Assembly (NCBI GenBank): GCA_033439685.1 | Contig: JAUEDM010000005.1 | Span: forward strand, 496,001 to 560,000 | Source: Apodospora peruviana | Lineage: Eukaryota; Ascomycota; Sordariomycetes; Sordariales; Lasiosphaeriaceae | Direction of reading: 5' to 3' | Length of the DNA stretch: 64,000 nt | Shown here: positions 11,887-23,400 of the stretch, in pieces | Layout of the letters: each line of letters starts with the position of its first letter | How positions within the stretch are numbered: the stretch's first letter is position 1 | Made by a program: the position numbers and the translations under genes | Notes under the pieces: model-generated | What the model saw: only the letters and a program-made list of their open reading frames with translations | The model's database searches: none | What the model was told of the DNA's origin: nothing

Positions 11887-13450
11887 GTTTTCGGTGGTGA
11901 AAGTTGAAGCACAGCAATGGTGTTCAGTCAATCAGATGGAATGAGATACCTAACGGGGACTGGCAGTCTGACAGGGACACTGCTGTAATACGTGGTAGGC
12001 CCCGACGCGGTATGTCAATAAACCCCTATTTCACTTGGCAGACCAATAAGTGGAACGATATGCAAACTTGGGTGTGAATGTTGAGTAGATGAATATTACT
12101 TTAAGCGAGAATCCTTCCGGGTGTCATGCAGCCTGCACGACATCGAACATTCGATAAGGTGCTGAGTGGATCTGGCCCGGAAATCCTTCGAAATCCTGCA
12201 AACGTACTTATGTGTTCGCTCGCAGAAATCTGGGGGTCCTCCCCAAAGGTCTCAGAGTTACATGACCTAAGGAATCTACGTTTTCATATATCAGTTCCTT
12301 GTCACCATGCATTAATTACACCCAAGGAAGCTGTCCGGAGGTTTCTGTTGGATATACTAATTCCTAATAGGACTCGACCGAGACGACTTGACTCGGATTG
12401 CGGATTTTACATGGATATGGCTTTCTTACCGTGCCATCCGGCGATCAATTGATATCGATCCACTGCATTTGAGGGTCCATCATCCCCATGTGACCCAGCA
12501 GAAACCTCGATACTTTGACCTCGCCTCGGGCCTTGGGTTCAGGGGACGGTGATTACGTACCAGCAGCGAAGCTGGTCGGTTGCTACGCAGCACCGGTCCA
12601 TTGGCTTGGAACTGACAGCCTCTTCACACCGCCAATGCGCCATCCTGCGATCCACTGCTTGGCTTTGTCCTCAGGAATAAGGGTGTGATTCTATTGCTGG
12701 AAGCTAACTCAGTGGAGTTCCCAAGACACATGGTCTTGGAGAGTATCGGACGCAGCCGTTGTCTGTGACAAGCAGGCCCCTTCGCCACGACCAGGTCATC
12801 ACGAAAGCACCAGACCGTGGAGTAGTTCCTCCGTCGGAAGGGCCTTGGAAGATTTCCGACAGGTGGGAAGACTTGCAACGTGGTGTCACCCCGCCTTCAA
12901 GTCTGGAGTGACACTTGTGCGTGTTTTCTTGTTGCCATGATGGCTCTTATTTGCTGATACGTACCTAGCTAGCCCCTGGGGTTACTCAGGTGTCACCGTG
13001 ACAGAAACTTGAAACCCTACACAATATATTCCCGTATGTATGAGGTAATACGCACCTAACTTCTACTCTCGTTTTTGTCGCATCACTGTTGGCCTCCTGC
13101 GCCTTCATCATTTGTTGAATTAACGGTCGGTCTGACCAGCATTAGTTGCAGGCGGCTACTATAGTCTTTTCGTCATGATCAAGTCGTTTAAGTGACGGGC
13201 GGCTTATGTAAGAGGATCAGAGCTAAAAGGAGGGTATACTGGGCAATTCCTAAACCTCTTTCTTCCACAGTTTCTTTCCTCCTGGAGAATTCAAGCAAGG
13301 TTGCACTCTGACTACATTTGCACTTCTTCGTGACCGAATCTTGGTTCAATCCAAAATCATTAGTGACTTTGACCTGTCCTTAGCTCCACAGTTTTGCCTA
13401 ACATCCATTCCATCATTGAACCTTGAACGACAGCACACTGCATAGCAGCC
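11887..13450. promoter_or_regulatory. Divergent promoter, P450 / dioxygenase
   Basis: This is 1.56 kb with no supportable gene. At 12991-13003 there is a perfect 6-bp inverted repeat around one base, TGTCAC-C-GTGACA, a candidate operator. The segment ahead of the dioxygenase (about 13240-13440) is pyrimidine-rich, as is usual in fungal promoters. Confidence 0.4.
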
Positions 13451-14584
13451 ATGGCACCCTCAGCTATTACCCCAGATGTCGTACCAACTGTCACCGGCAC
13501 TGGCAAATCTAGACTCACCAAAGCAGACCACGGCTATCTCGACACAAGCAACGACGTGGTGGCAGACTACACCACCACCGAGATCCGCGGCAACGCCGAG
13601 ATCCTCACCGCCGCCTCGACAAAGACCTACGGCGACTGGCGCGACGACTTTTTCAAAAAGGGCTACCATGTCGCCAAGGGCGCCATCCCGCGCGAGCGCG
13701 CAGAGTCCTACCGCCAGCGCATGCTCGACTGGTTCGCCAACATAGCCTCCTCCGTCCCCAGCGTCAGCGACAAAGCATTCTCCTACGACGACAGGTCGAC
13801 CTGGACACAGGCGCACCTGCCCATGATGATGAAGGGCGGCATGATCATCAACTACTGCGCCGCGCACGAGGCCTGGGCGTGGGAGCTTCGCAGCGAGCCG
13901 GGTGTGATCGAGCCGTTTGCGCAGCTCTGGGGTGACAGCGAGCTGCTCGTGTCCTTCGACGCGCCCAACGTGACCCTGCCGGGCCGGACCGACGTGCCCT
14001 GGTCCCCCTGGCCGCACGTCGACCAGTCGCCCACGCGCAAGGGGCTCGCCTGCGTCCAGGGCATCATCAACCTGTCTCCCGCCGGCCCCAAAGACGGCGG
14101 GCTCCTCCTGTACCAGGGCAGCTCGGCGCTGTTTGACCAGTTCTTCGCCGAGAACCCGCCCCGCGCCAAGGTCGAGGGCCAGCCGGGCCAGGTGGACTTT
14201 TACGCTTTTACCGAGCAGGACGTGGAGTGGTTCAAGCAGAGGGGAGGCTGCAAGCTGGTCAAGATCTGCGCGGAGCCGGGCGATGTGATTATTTGGGACT
14301 CGAGGACGGTGCACTACGCGGCGCTGCCGGAGAGCGATATCATTCGCACGATCCAGTACGCCACGTACGCGCCGAGGAAGCTGGCGACGGAGACGGATCT
14401 GGCACTCAAGGCGGAGCTGTTTAGGAAGCACGAGGCGTCGACGCACTGGCCGCACTGCAATATCTGGGGCAACGGGAAGGCGATGCGCGATGGCAGGATC
14501 TGTCCTGCTGAGAGGGACGAGCCGATTGAGAAGCCCGAAATCACGGATACGGTGCTCAAGCTGGCTGGTCTGAAGGAGTACTGA
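13451..14584 (+). CDS. Phytanoyl-CoA dioxygenase-family Fe(II)/2-oxoglutarate oxygenase
   Basis: A single intronless exon encodes 377 residues (ATG in context GCCATGGCA). The iron ligands are visible as PHVDQSPTRKG (HxD) and the distal histidine in SRTVHYAALP. A downstream Arg in DIIRTIQYATYAP suits 2-oxoglutarate binding. The central NLSPAGPKDGGLLLYQGS block is typical of PhyH-type enzymes in fungal clusters. These enzymes hydroxylate, desaturate or rearrange small molecules using oxygen and 2-oxoglutarate. Placed between the P450 and the HR-PKS, it is probably a tailoring oxygenase. No targeting peptide is apparent. Wobble positions are strongly GC-rich, and long antisense frames overlap it as a result; these are not genes. 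Confidence 0.9.
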   Translation: MAPSAITPDVVPTVTGTGKSRLTKADHGYLDTSNDVVADYTTTEIRGNAEILTAASTKTYGDWRDDFFKKGYHVAKGAIPRERAESYRQRMLDWFANIASSVPSVSDKAFSYDDRSTWTQAHLPMMMKGGMIINYCAAHEAWAWELRSEPGVIEPFAQLWGDSELLVSFDAPNVTLPGRTDVPWSPWPHVDQSPTRKGLACVQGIINLSPAGPKDGGLLLYQGSSALFDQFFAENPPRAKVEGQPGQVDFYAFTEQDVEWFKQRGGCKLVKICAEPGDVIIWDSRTVHYAALPESDIIRTIQYATYAPRKLATETDLALKAELFRKHEASTHWPHCNIWGNGKAMRDGRICPAERDEPIEKPEITDTVLKLAGLKEY

Positions 14585-15484
14585 CTGAATGGTGTGTGTG
14601 TCTATGCAGTTGTGTACCTAGTGATGTAGATTATGATATGAAGCAAGCGTTGGTTATCATATGGTGACTCTACACGATGCATCTTTGCATCACTTCCTAC
14701 GCATCAAGTTGGTTCAATGGACACCCTCACTACAGTGAATTACATGTTATGAGTATGACGACCTCGTTTGAGTCTGTTCACCTTGGAAAATCTGGCAAGT
14801 TTTAATATCAACTGTGATATCCCCCATGTCGTCGATCTTAAAACAGAAACTTATTAACTGGCACTGAATGAACCCTTCTTGAGTAGACTTGACGATGATC
14901 CCGGTACCGCTGGAACTTCAGGGTCTTCAGAAGGACCCTGATCTCCTGTTGATCTCATAAGCGGAGTCCTCAAGGCCCCTCGATGAATCAGTGAAAACTG
15001 GATTCGCACGTGCACGCCTGAGAATAGTAGGTTTACAGTGAACCGTCTCCATGGAGTACGGAGAGATGTCCATCCGCCGGCGGCTGTATTGGCGCGGTAA
15101 CAGAGCAACCGGGAAACGGGAATCTGGTGTCGTGCATCCATACCCCTACAAGGCCCCCAGGAGGTATCAGGAGGGTATGGAGACAATTCCGTCCTCGGGG
15201 TCGGTGAGTGCTGCAGTGGCATGATAAATGGAGTAACGTCTCAAGCCTACCCCTATGCTACCCCTGTGCAAACCGAGGCAACCTCCTGCACATGTAAACA
15301 TGCATCTAGGATGCTGACACTGGAAGTCATGGAAAACGTGTCACTATAGGGTCTACCTACAAGACACAAAGAGACCCTGTGCTACTGTGGGTTTGCGGAA
15401 CCTGCGCCAATGCCACAATGGGCACCGAGAACCCCATTTGTGTATGTGGGCCTGAGGTGTGGCCGGTCCGCGGACGCCTGGTCC

Positions 15485-15864
15485 CGCCGCCATGGTAGAA
15501 CGTTCTATCGATGTAGCTAACCATTGTGTATCCTCGGTACCGTCGAGGCTGGCCTTGGCGATCTAAGTGACTGGCTAGGTGGAGCGTGGATCGAACAGGT
15601 TTTTCTCAGAGGTTCGAGATGTTCTCCGTAGGGAAATGTTCCTGTCTTAGCCAAGAGACTATCAATATCACTTGAAGACACACCGCCATGGTAACATAGT
15701 GTGTTAGTCTATCCTCGGTACCGTGTGAGATTGATCTGGGCGTGCCTGGGCGCGGGAGTTTCATGTCAACCCTGGCGGCGAATCAAGGAGTTGTTCTCTC
15801 AAAGATTCGAGATGTTCTCCGTCGGAGCACTCTGCATCATCCAAGCCTCTCGAGACTATCACTT
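15485..15864. repeat. Degenerate tandem duplication, two units of about 190 bp
   Basis: Two head-to-tail copies share ordered blocks. CCGCCATGGTA occurs at 15485 and about 15683. TATCCTCGGTACCGT occurs at 15529 and 15710. TTCGAGATGTTCTCCGT occurs at 15613 and 15806, and both units end in GACTAT...ATCACTT. Offsets range from 181 to 198 bp, so the copies have diverged by substitutions and small indels. Confidence 0.8.
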
Positions 15865-17302
15865 ATGTGGATACAGAGAGCGACCTATTGATACCCTCTT
15901 CTTCACGAGCAGCTCATCGGTGTGCTAGGTATAGAATCCTTCGAAGCTCGGCTCGGAGACTGGTGGATCGGGATGGGTGCCGATAAGAGACTTTCTGAGT
16001 TTTCGCGTTTTGCATGGCACAAATCCCATCATCTGAGAATTTGTCGATTACGGAAACCAACCAATGAAAAGCCCGGCAATACAAAGAACACCAGACCGTG
16101 AGCTTCGTGTGTTGCGTAAGCGATCCACACGGGTAGCATGGAAGTGGAGAGCGGGAGAGCGTCACGAACTGTACTACGTACGATTTGGAACAGTGTATCG
16201 TCGGAAAATACTTACGCGTATGGTTAAACCAACCACGGTCTGTGTATCCCCAGAAGGTGAGTAAAAGGGCTTACGAGCCTGAGCTATTGGCAGAGTATCC
16301 CGGCGGTCTCTCAGCCTTATCCTTACAGTATTCCCGTGCACGAATTGTTGATTGTCTGGCTTGACCCTGTCTTTATTCAGCATGCACACATTGGACTTGG
16401 TTTGAATTTCTGTCTGGGATCGGTGTTTCTCGGCCGAACTCTTGCATTCTGTTCCACCTGTCTGTGGGGGAAGGAAACCCACCTCTCCGGAGCTTGTGCT
16501 TGCATCTTGCCTTCGACCTGCTGCTTGGGGCCAGTTATCCGCAGACCAGTTCCCTGCCTGCGTCGAACAGGTGGATCGACAAAAACAGATGGAAATCCAC
16601 AATACCAAAGAAGAAGTGGAACAAACGTAATCGCCGAAGATCCTCCGCCGAGGCAGCAGTCAGTGATGATTCCCACCTAACGTTCATATCTCGAAAAACT
16701 GTGTAAACTCAGTACGGTATGAAGTTGATCAGACATAACGAGGTTATGATTGCCAAGCTGCACGGGGTTATTTGTGGAATAGCTTACCACTGTGTGATAT
16801 TAGTGGATGGCATTGGACGTTGCTGGGCGCGTGCTGGGCCAGAATTTCATTGGTCCGTGGGACCCTGGACTAACATCGGAGCATTGCCTCCTGCCAAGCC
16901 GCTTCCTGTAATATTTCGTAGTCAAAACAGCTCCGGGCAGGGCTGCTAAGTCGGCTCCCTTTACTCCGTAGCATGGGGAATCACTCGAAGACGTGGGAGT
17001 GGGCTATACGTGCTTGGCATGCATGCATTACTGATAAGGTGCTGACATGCCACATAGCCGCTTATCCGTCGAGCACACCGAATATCGCTATATGCAAGTA
17101 CATCGCAAGACCCCTTTTGGAGACACAGACCCCGGGCATCGCATAGCACACCACAGCCCCTGGCCATGACCCCTTTTGAGCCACTGTGGTGATGGGGACA
17201 GACGTTTGATTTTATTTGAAGATAAAACTTTTTGTCTCTTTGGAAGATTTCTCTTGTCCCTTCCAGACTTCTTCTCTCTGTATTATACATCTCTCTCACG
17301 CC

Positions 17303-17327
17303 GTTGTTGTTGTTGTTGTTGTTGTTG
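17303..17327 (+). repeat. (GTT)8 microsatellite in HR-PKS 5' region
   Basis: Eight tandem GTT units lie about 100 bp before the HR-PKS start, inside the probable promoter or leader. Length variation between strains is likely. Confidence 0.9.
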
Positions 17328-17340
17328 CCATTCGGTTCAA

Positions 17341-17346
17341 TATATA
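17341..17346 (+). promoter_or_regulatory. TATA-like element of HR-PKS
   Basis: TATATA lies 88 bp before the start codon at 17429, in a pyrimidine-rich context. It is a plausible core promoter element; no start site can be seen. Confidence 0.4.
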
Positions 17347-17428
17347 CCTAATTCCCTAATCACTACCCCTTTCCTGAACCGAAAGGACCAAACAAAACAG
17401 CAGTCACCCATATCCCACCACAAAAAGA

Positions 17429-20400
17429 ATGGCAGGGACACAAAATGGTGGTGGCAGCGGGCGGATAGCCGTCGTCGGAATGGCATGTCGCCTTCCAGGC
17501 GGCGCCGACAGCCCGCAGAGCCTATGGTCGATGCTGGCCGAGGGCAGACACGGCAGAAAAGAAGTTCCCAGAGACAGATGGAACTGGGAATCTTTCTACC
17601 ACAAGGCGACCGATGCCAAAGACGCCACCAACTTCAGCCATGGGTATTTCCTCAATGAGGATGTATCCCTCTTCGACGCGCGCTTCTTCGGCATTGCCAG
17701 CGCCGAGGCCACCGGCATCGACCCCCAGCAAAGACTGCTGCTCGAGGTCACCTACGAAGCATCCGAAAACGCCGGTATCCCGCTGGAAAAGCTGCGTGGC
17801 TCCAACACGTCGGTGCACATGGCCATGTTCTCCAAGGACTACGACCGCATGGGCTACAAGGACGGCGCCCAGCTGCACAAGAGCCACATTCTGGGCTCCG
17901 GAGACGCAATTCTCGCCAACAGAATTTCTTACCTGCTAGACTTGAAGGGTACTTCCAACGCGCTGGATACCGGGTGTTCTGGCTCGCTGTTGGCGTTGCA
18001 CCAGGCGTGCCAGACGCTGAGGGCGGATGAGGCCGAGATTGCTTTGGCTGGAGCCAGTCAGCTCCTGTTGAGTCCAGACCAATCTACTGCCATGTCGTAA
18101 GTACATCCCTACCTACCACTATCACAGCAAGTAAGTGCTAATGCAAACTTTGCAGCTCACTCACCAACAAAGACGGAAGATGCTACACCTTCGATGACCG
18201 TGGCGCGGGCTACGCACGCGGTGAAGGTCTTGGTGTGCTCGTGCTCAAGAAGCTCGACCGCGCCATTGCGGACGGTGACAACATCCAAGCTGTCATCGTA
18301 GAGTCTGGCTCCAACCACGATGGTAAAACGTCAGGCATCTTCCTTCCCAACCCCGATGCGCAGGAAGCGCTGGCAAGAGCGGTCTACGCGAAAGCCGGCC
18401 TCGATCCCACCGAAACGCTATTCGTCGAGGCCCACGGCACCGGCACGCAGGCGGGTGACAAGGCCGAGATCGGGTCCATCTCGAAAGTGTTTGGCCGCGA
18501 GGCCGGACGCAAGGGTGAGCTCGTCGTCGGCAGCATCAAGTCCAACATTGGCCATCTGGAGGCGTCCAGTGGTGTCGCGAGTTTGGTCAAGGCGGTCATG
18601 GTCCTGAAAAAGAACCAGATTCCACCTCAGCTAAACTTCGTTACGCCCAAACCGACGCTCCATTTGGACGAGAGAGGAATCAAGATCCCGTTGGAGCTCA
18701 CGCCGTTGACGCCGGTTGGGTATGAAGGGCCCAGACGCGTGTCGGTCAACAGCTTCGGTTATGGCGGCACAAACGCTCATGCCATTCTCGAGGCGTATGA
18801 TGCGGACGCTATCACCACGAAAGCTCTCACCAACGGCAACAGACCTAGCAGCACCGCACAAGAAAAGCTGGTCGTCGTGTCTGCAGATACCGAGCTGTCC
18901 CTCACCAACCTCATCTCCAGACTGCGGACCTGGCTTACTTCCGACAACGGCAAGGCGACCTCCTTCGACGACCTCGTCTACACTCTCAACGTCCGCCGGT
19001 CCAAGCTCTCCTACCGCGCCAGTGTCATTGCCACGGATTCCGAAGACCTCGGAAAAGCACTCGGCGACACCAAGCAGGTCCGCCCGGTCAAGGCCTCGCG
19101 CGACCACGTCGCCCTGGGCTTCATCTTCACCGGCCAGGGCGCCCAGTGGTACGCCATGGGCCGTGAGCTGCTCACCACGTCCGAGATCTTCGCGTCCACA
19201 ATCGCCCACTGCAACCAGGTCATGAAGGACCTGGGCTGCGAGTGGGACCTCGTCGAAGAGCTCTCCCGCGACAAGGAGACCTCCCGACTGGGTGAGAGCA
19301 GATTCTCCCAGCCGTGTACGACAGCCGTCCAAATTGCGCTGGTCGATTTGCTCGCCACGCGCCACGGCATCCGGCCCGAGGCCGTGTGCGGCCACAGCTC
19401 CGGCGAGATTGCCGCCGCGTACACCGCCGGCGCGCTCAGCCGAGAGGCAGCAATGCAGGTCTCCTACCTCAGAGGTGTCTGCTCCTCCAAGGCCAAGGCG
19501 CTAAACATCACCAAGGGCGCTATGTTGGCGGTCGGCGAGGGTGAGGCGGCCATCAATAAACGCATCGCCAAGCTTGACAGCTCGTTGGGCAAGGTGGTCG
19601 TGGCGTGCGTCAACTCCCCCGAGAGCATCACCGCGTCGGGTGACGAGCCGGCCATCGACCAGCTCCAGGCCATGCTTGAGTCTGCCGGTGTGTTCAACCG
19701 CAAGCTCAAGGTCGACTCGGCCTACCACTCGCACCACATGGAGGTCGTCTCGGAGATGTACACTTCGTCGCTGGATGCCGTCGGCATGAAGGGTGACGTG
19801 CCCAGCGAGGACGTGGCATTCTTCTCGTCCGTCACTGGTGCCAGGAAGCACTCTGGTTTCGGTCCTGCGTACTGGAACTCCAACTCTGTCGGGCAGGTCA
19901 AGTTCAGCGCCGCCGCAGCACTCGTTGCAGACCACCTATCCAAGAGCAACGAGAGCGGCAAATCCAAGGTTGTCATCGCCGAGATTGGCCCCCATTCCGC
20001 GCTCGCCGGACCGCTGAGACAGACTCTCTCGGAAGTCAAGTACGACTACCTGTCTGCGCTCGTGCGCAACGAGAGCGCCGTCCGTACCGTCCTCGCCATG
20101 GTAGGCAAGCTCTTTGAGTTTGGCGGTCAAGTCAAGCTGGACGACGGCCACCGCTACAAGGTCGTCGACACACTCCCTACCTATCCCTGGGACCACAGCG
20201 CGGGTAGCTACTGGCACGAGTCGCGGCTCAGCAAGGACTACCGGCTGCGCAAGTTCCCGCGACACGATCTCGTCGGTATTCTGGATGTTGCCAGCTCTCC
20301 GTACGAGCCGCGCTGGCGGCACCACGTCAGCCTCGAGGCGTTGCCCTGGCTCCGCGACCACGTCATCGACCAGTTCGTCATCTTCCCCGGCGCAGGGTAC

Positions 20401-23400
20401 CTGGTCATGGTTCTCGAGGCCATGAAGCAGCTGTTCCAGATCCGCAAGACGCCCGGCGTGCTCAAGAACGTCAATTTCCGCGACGTTACCTTCGCCAAGC
20501 CGGTCGTGATTTATGATGACCCCGGCGCTCAGGGCAGTCGCGAGGTGGAACTGCAGCTCGTCATCACGCCGTCGCGGCAGCATGCCGGCAGCCCGTGGGA
20601 GAACTTCCGCGTGCTGTCGTACGACTCGCAGAACGAGTCGTGGATCGATAACTGCCACGGGCTTGTTTCTTGGGACGCTGAGGTCGCTCAGACACAGAAT
20701 CAGACGGACTTTGTTGCTGCTGCGGATGCTGGACTCGGCCACCTCACCGCCGCCGCCGCCGACAAGCTGTTCGAGTCCATCCAGTCCAGCTCGCCGACCA
20801 CCATCCCGACCGCCGAGGCATACACCGACCTGCGCTCGTCCGGCAACGAGTATGGCCCGACTTTCCAGCTGCTCGACGAGATCCACGTCGGCAAGTCCCG
20901 CGGCACCGCCAAGATCGTCATGAAGGACATCGCCGAGACCATGCCGGGCCAGTACATGCAGGCGCACACAATCCACCCGTCGGCATTCGATTCCATCCTG
21001 CACCTGCAGTCTCTCGTGTTCCGCCGGGAGTGCTCCGTCGCCCCACTGATGCCGGTCATGATCGGCGACGCGTCCATCGCAGTCGACGGCGTCGAGATCA
21101 CGGCCCCGGGCACCGAGCTGATGGTCGCGCTCGAACTGTTCCCCGAGAGCAAGCGCGAGGCCACCGCCACGTTCTGTGCGTACCATAAGCAGGCGGACGG
21201 TACCCTGCGGCCGGTGCTGACGGGTAGCGAGGTCCGCATCCAGGCTGTCGGTGATGCTGCTGGCGACAAGGATGCCGCGCAGAAGAAGATGAGCTATCGA
21301 ATGGAGTGGAAAGCTGATGTGGACTTTGTCAAGGCGGACGACTTCAAAAAGGGCCCGAATCCGTTCGAGGAGTACATGCTCGCGCTGGTGCACAAGAATC
21401 CCTACATGAAGGTTCTCGGCGTTGCCGGTAGTACTGCTGGTGGTTCTGCCGACGCGACTGTCAAGTTGATGGACAAGTTGGAGCGCGCTGGTGGCCGGCT
21501 TGCGGTTGATGGGTATACTTATACTGGTGTATCCGCTGATATTCTGGAGGCTGCGCGCGCGAAGGCTACCACGAGCCAGATTGACTTCAAGACGCTTGAT
21601 ATTTCGCGGGACCCTGTCTCTCAAGGGTTCGCTGCTCACACCTTCGATCTCGCTGTCGTTTCTGGCGGCTTGAACGCCTCGGTGCTGGACACCACCATGG
21701 CGAACGTGCGGACGCTGCTCAAGACCGGCGGTCGACTGCTGGTTGTCGAGCTCACCGCACTTGTTGATGCCGCTGACAAGGCTGTCTACGATACCCTTGA
21801 GGACTCTGAGGATGAGGGCCTCGAGGTGGATGGGCCGCTGCTCACCGTGTCCGAGTGGGATGAGCGTCTGAAGCGCTTCGGTTTCAGCGGCGCGGATCTA
21901 GCTGTCCCGGCGTACAAGGGCCGCTCCAATAGCGACGTTGGCACGCTGATCGTCGCGCAGGCCGTTGAAGCAGCTGCAAATGACAAGATCGTAGCTACGA
22001 CGACCATCCATCTCACCTATCCCTCTGATACCGCGCAGGCTGCTCTCGCCGACCAACTTTCTGCCTCTTTGAGAAGCAGAGACATCCAGTGCACTCAGGA
22101 GAACGACGTCTGGAGCGTCTCGGCCGACCCCAACAGCCTCGCCGTCGTCATCGATTCCGCCGAACACCCGCTCCTGCTTGACTTCGGCTCGGACGATCCT
22201 AGGTTCCAGCAGGTCAAGCAGCTTCTGCTTGACGGCAAGAATATTCTCTGGGTCAGCTTCCAGGGAACTGCCGGGTCCAGTGTGGAACTGGCGGCCGTCA
22301 AGAACATGGCCAACGGTCTGGCGCGCGTCGCCCGCCGCGAGAACCCCGATCTCCGGTTCATCACTGTTGACGTGCAAGACCAGATCCAGCCCTCGGTCGT
22401 CCAAATACTCACTCAGGTCGCCTTCTCTTCCTTCTTTGGGTCACCCGAAGCTACTCCAGAGTTTGAGTACGTCGTCCGCGACGGCAAGTTGACCATTCCA
22501 AGAGTTGTCCCCGACCAACAGTTTGCCAGCTACGCGGACAGCACCAACTCTAACAACGAAACCTCCCTAGTGGAGTGCAAGTACCTCGACCAGGACAGGC
22601 CGTTGATGTTCTCCGTCCAGGTGCCCGGCCTGCTGAACACCATCCGCTTTGTTGACAACGACAAGATGGCCGAGCCGCTCGGCGCCGACGAAATCCAGGT
22701 CGAGACTCGCGCACATGGTGTCAACTTCAAGGACGTCTTCATTGCGCTTGGCCAGATGGCGCCCGGCACAATCATGACCGGCGAGGTGGCTGGTGTGATC
22801 ACCGCCGTTGGCACCAACGCAGGCAGGTGGAAGGTCGGCGACAGGGTCGTCGGCGTGTTCGTCGATCCCTACGGTAGCCACGTGCGCATCAACAGCAAGG
22901 GCGTCGTGGCCATCCCCGACTCGGTCAGCTTTGCCGACGCAGCCTCCATTCCCATTACGTACTACACTGCGTGGTACTGCCTTACGCACGTCGCCCGGTT
23001 CGAGAAGGGCCAGAGCATCCTCATCCACGCGGCTTCAGGCGGTGTCGGCCAGGCGGCCATCCAGCTAGCCCAGCTCATCGGCGCCAGCGACATCTATGTC
23101 ACTGTCGGCAGTGCGGCCAAGAAGAAGATCGTCCAGGAGAAGTACGGTATCCCAGACAGCCACATCTTTTCTTCCCATGCTGGCAACTTCAAGAAACACA
23201 TTCTCAACATGACAAACGGCAATGGCGTGGACGCTGTGCTCAACTCCCTCTCGGGTCAGGGGCTTCGCGACAGCTGGGACTGTGTCGGGCAGTTCGGTAC
23301 CTTCCTCGAGATCGGCAAGACGGACATTTATGGGCGTGCGCAGCTGAGCATGGCCAACTTCGAGAAGCAGATCACCTTTGCTGCCGTGGACATCTCGCAC

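Larger units (their letters stand above)
14585..17428. other. 2.8-kb intergenic region upstream of HR-PKS
   Basis: No gene is supportable. Contents are a degenerate tandem duplication (15485-15864), a 10-bp palindrome GTCCGCGGAC at 15466-15475 just ahead of it, a (GTT)8 tract at 17303-17327, and the proximal HR-PKS promoter. Otherwise the sequence has scattered stops on both strands. Confidence 0.55.

Noticed and set aside
13460..14455. 331-codon minus-strand open frame
   Set aside because: It is antisense to the phytanoyl-CoA dioxygenase-family gene, whose iron-binding motifs are clear on the plus strand.
19936..21639. 567-codon minus-strand open frame
   Set aside because: It is antisense to the AT-DH part of the HR-PKS and has Arg/Val/Leu-rich composition with no motif.
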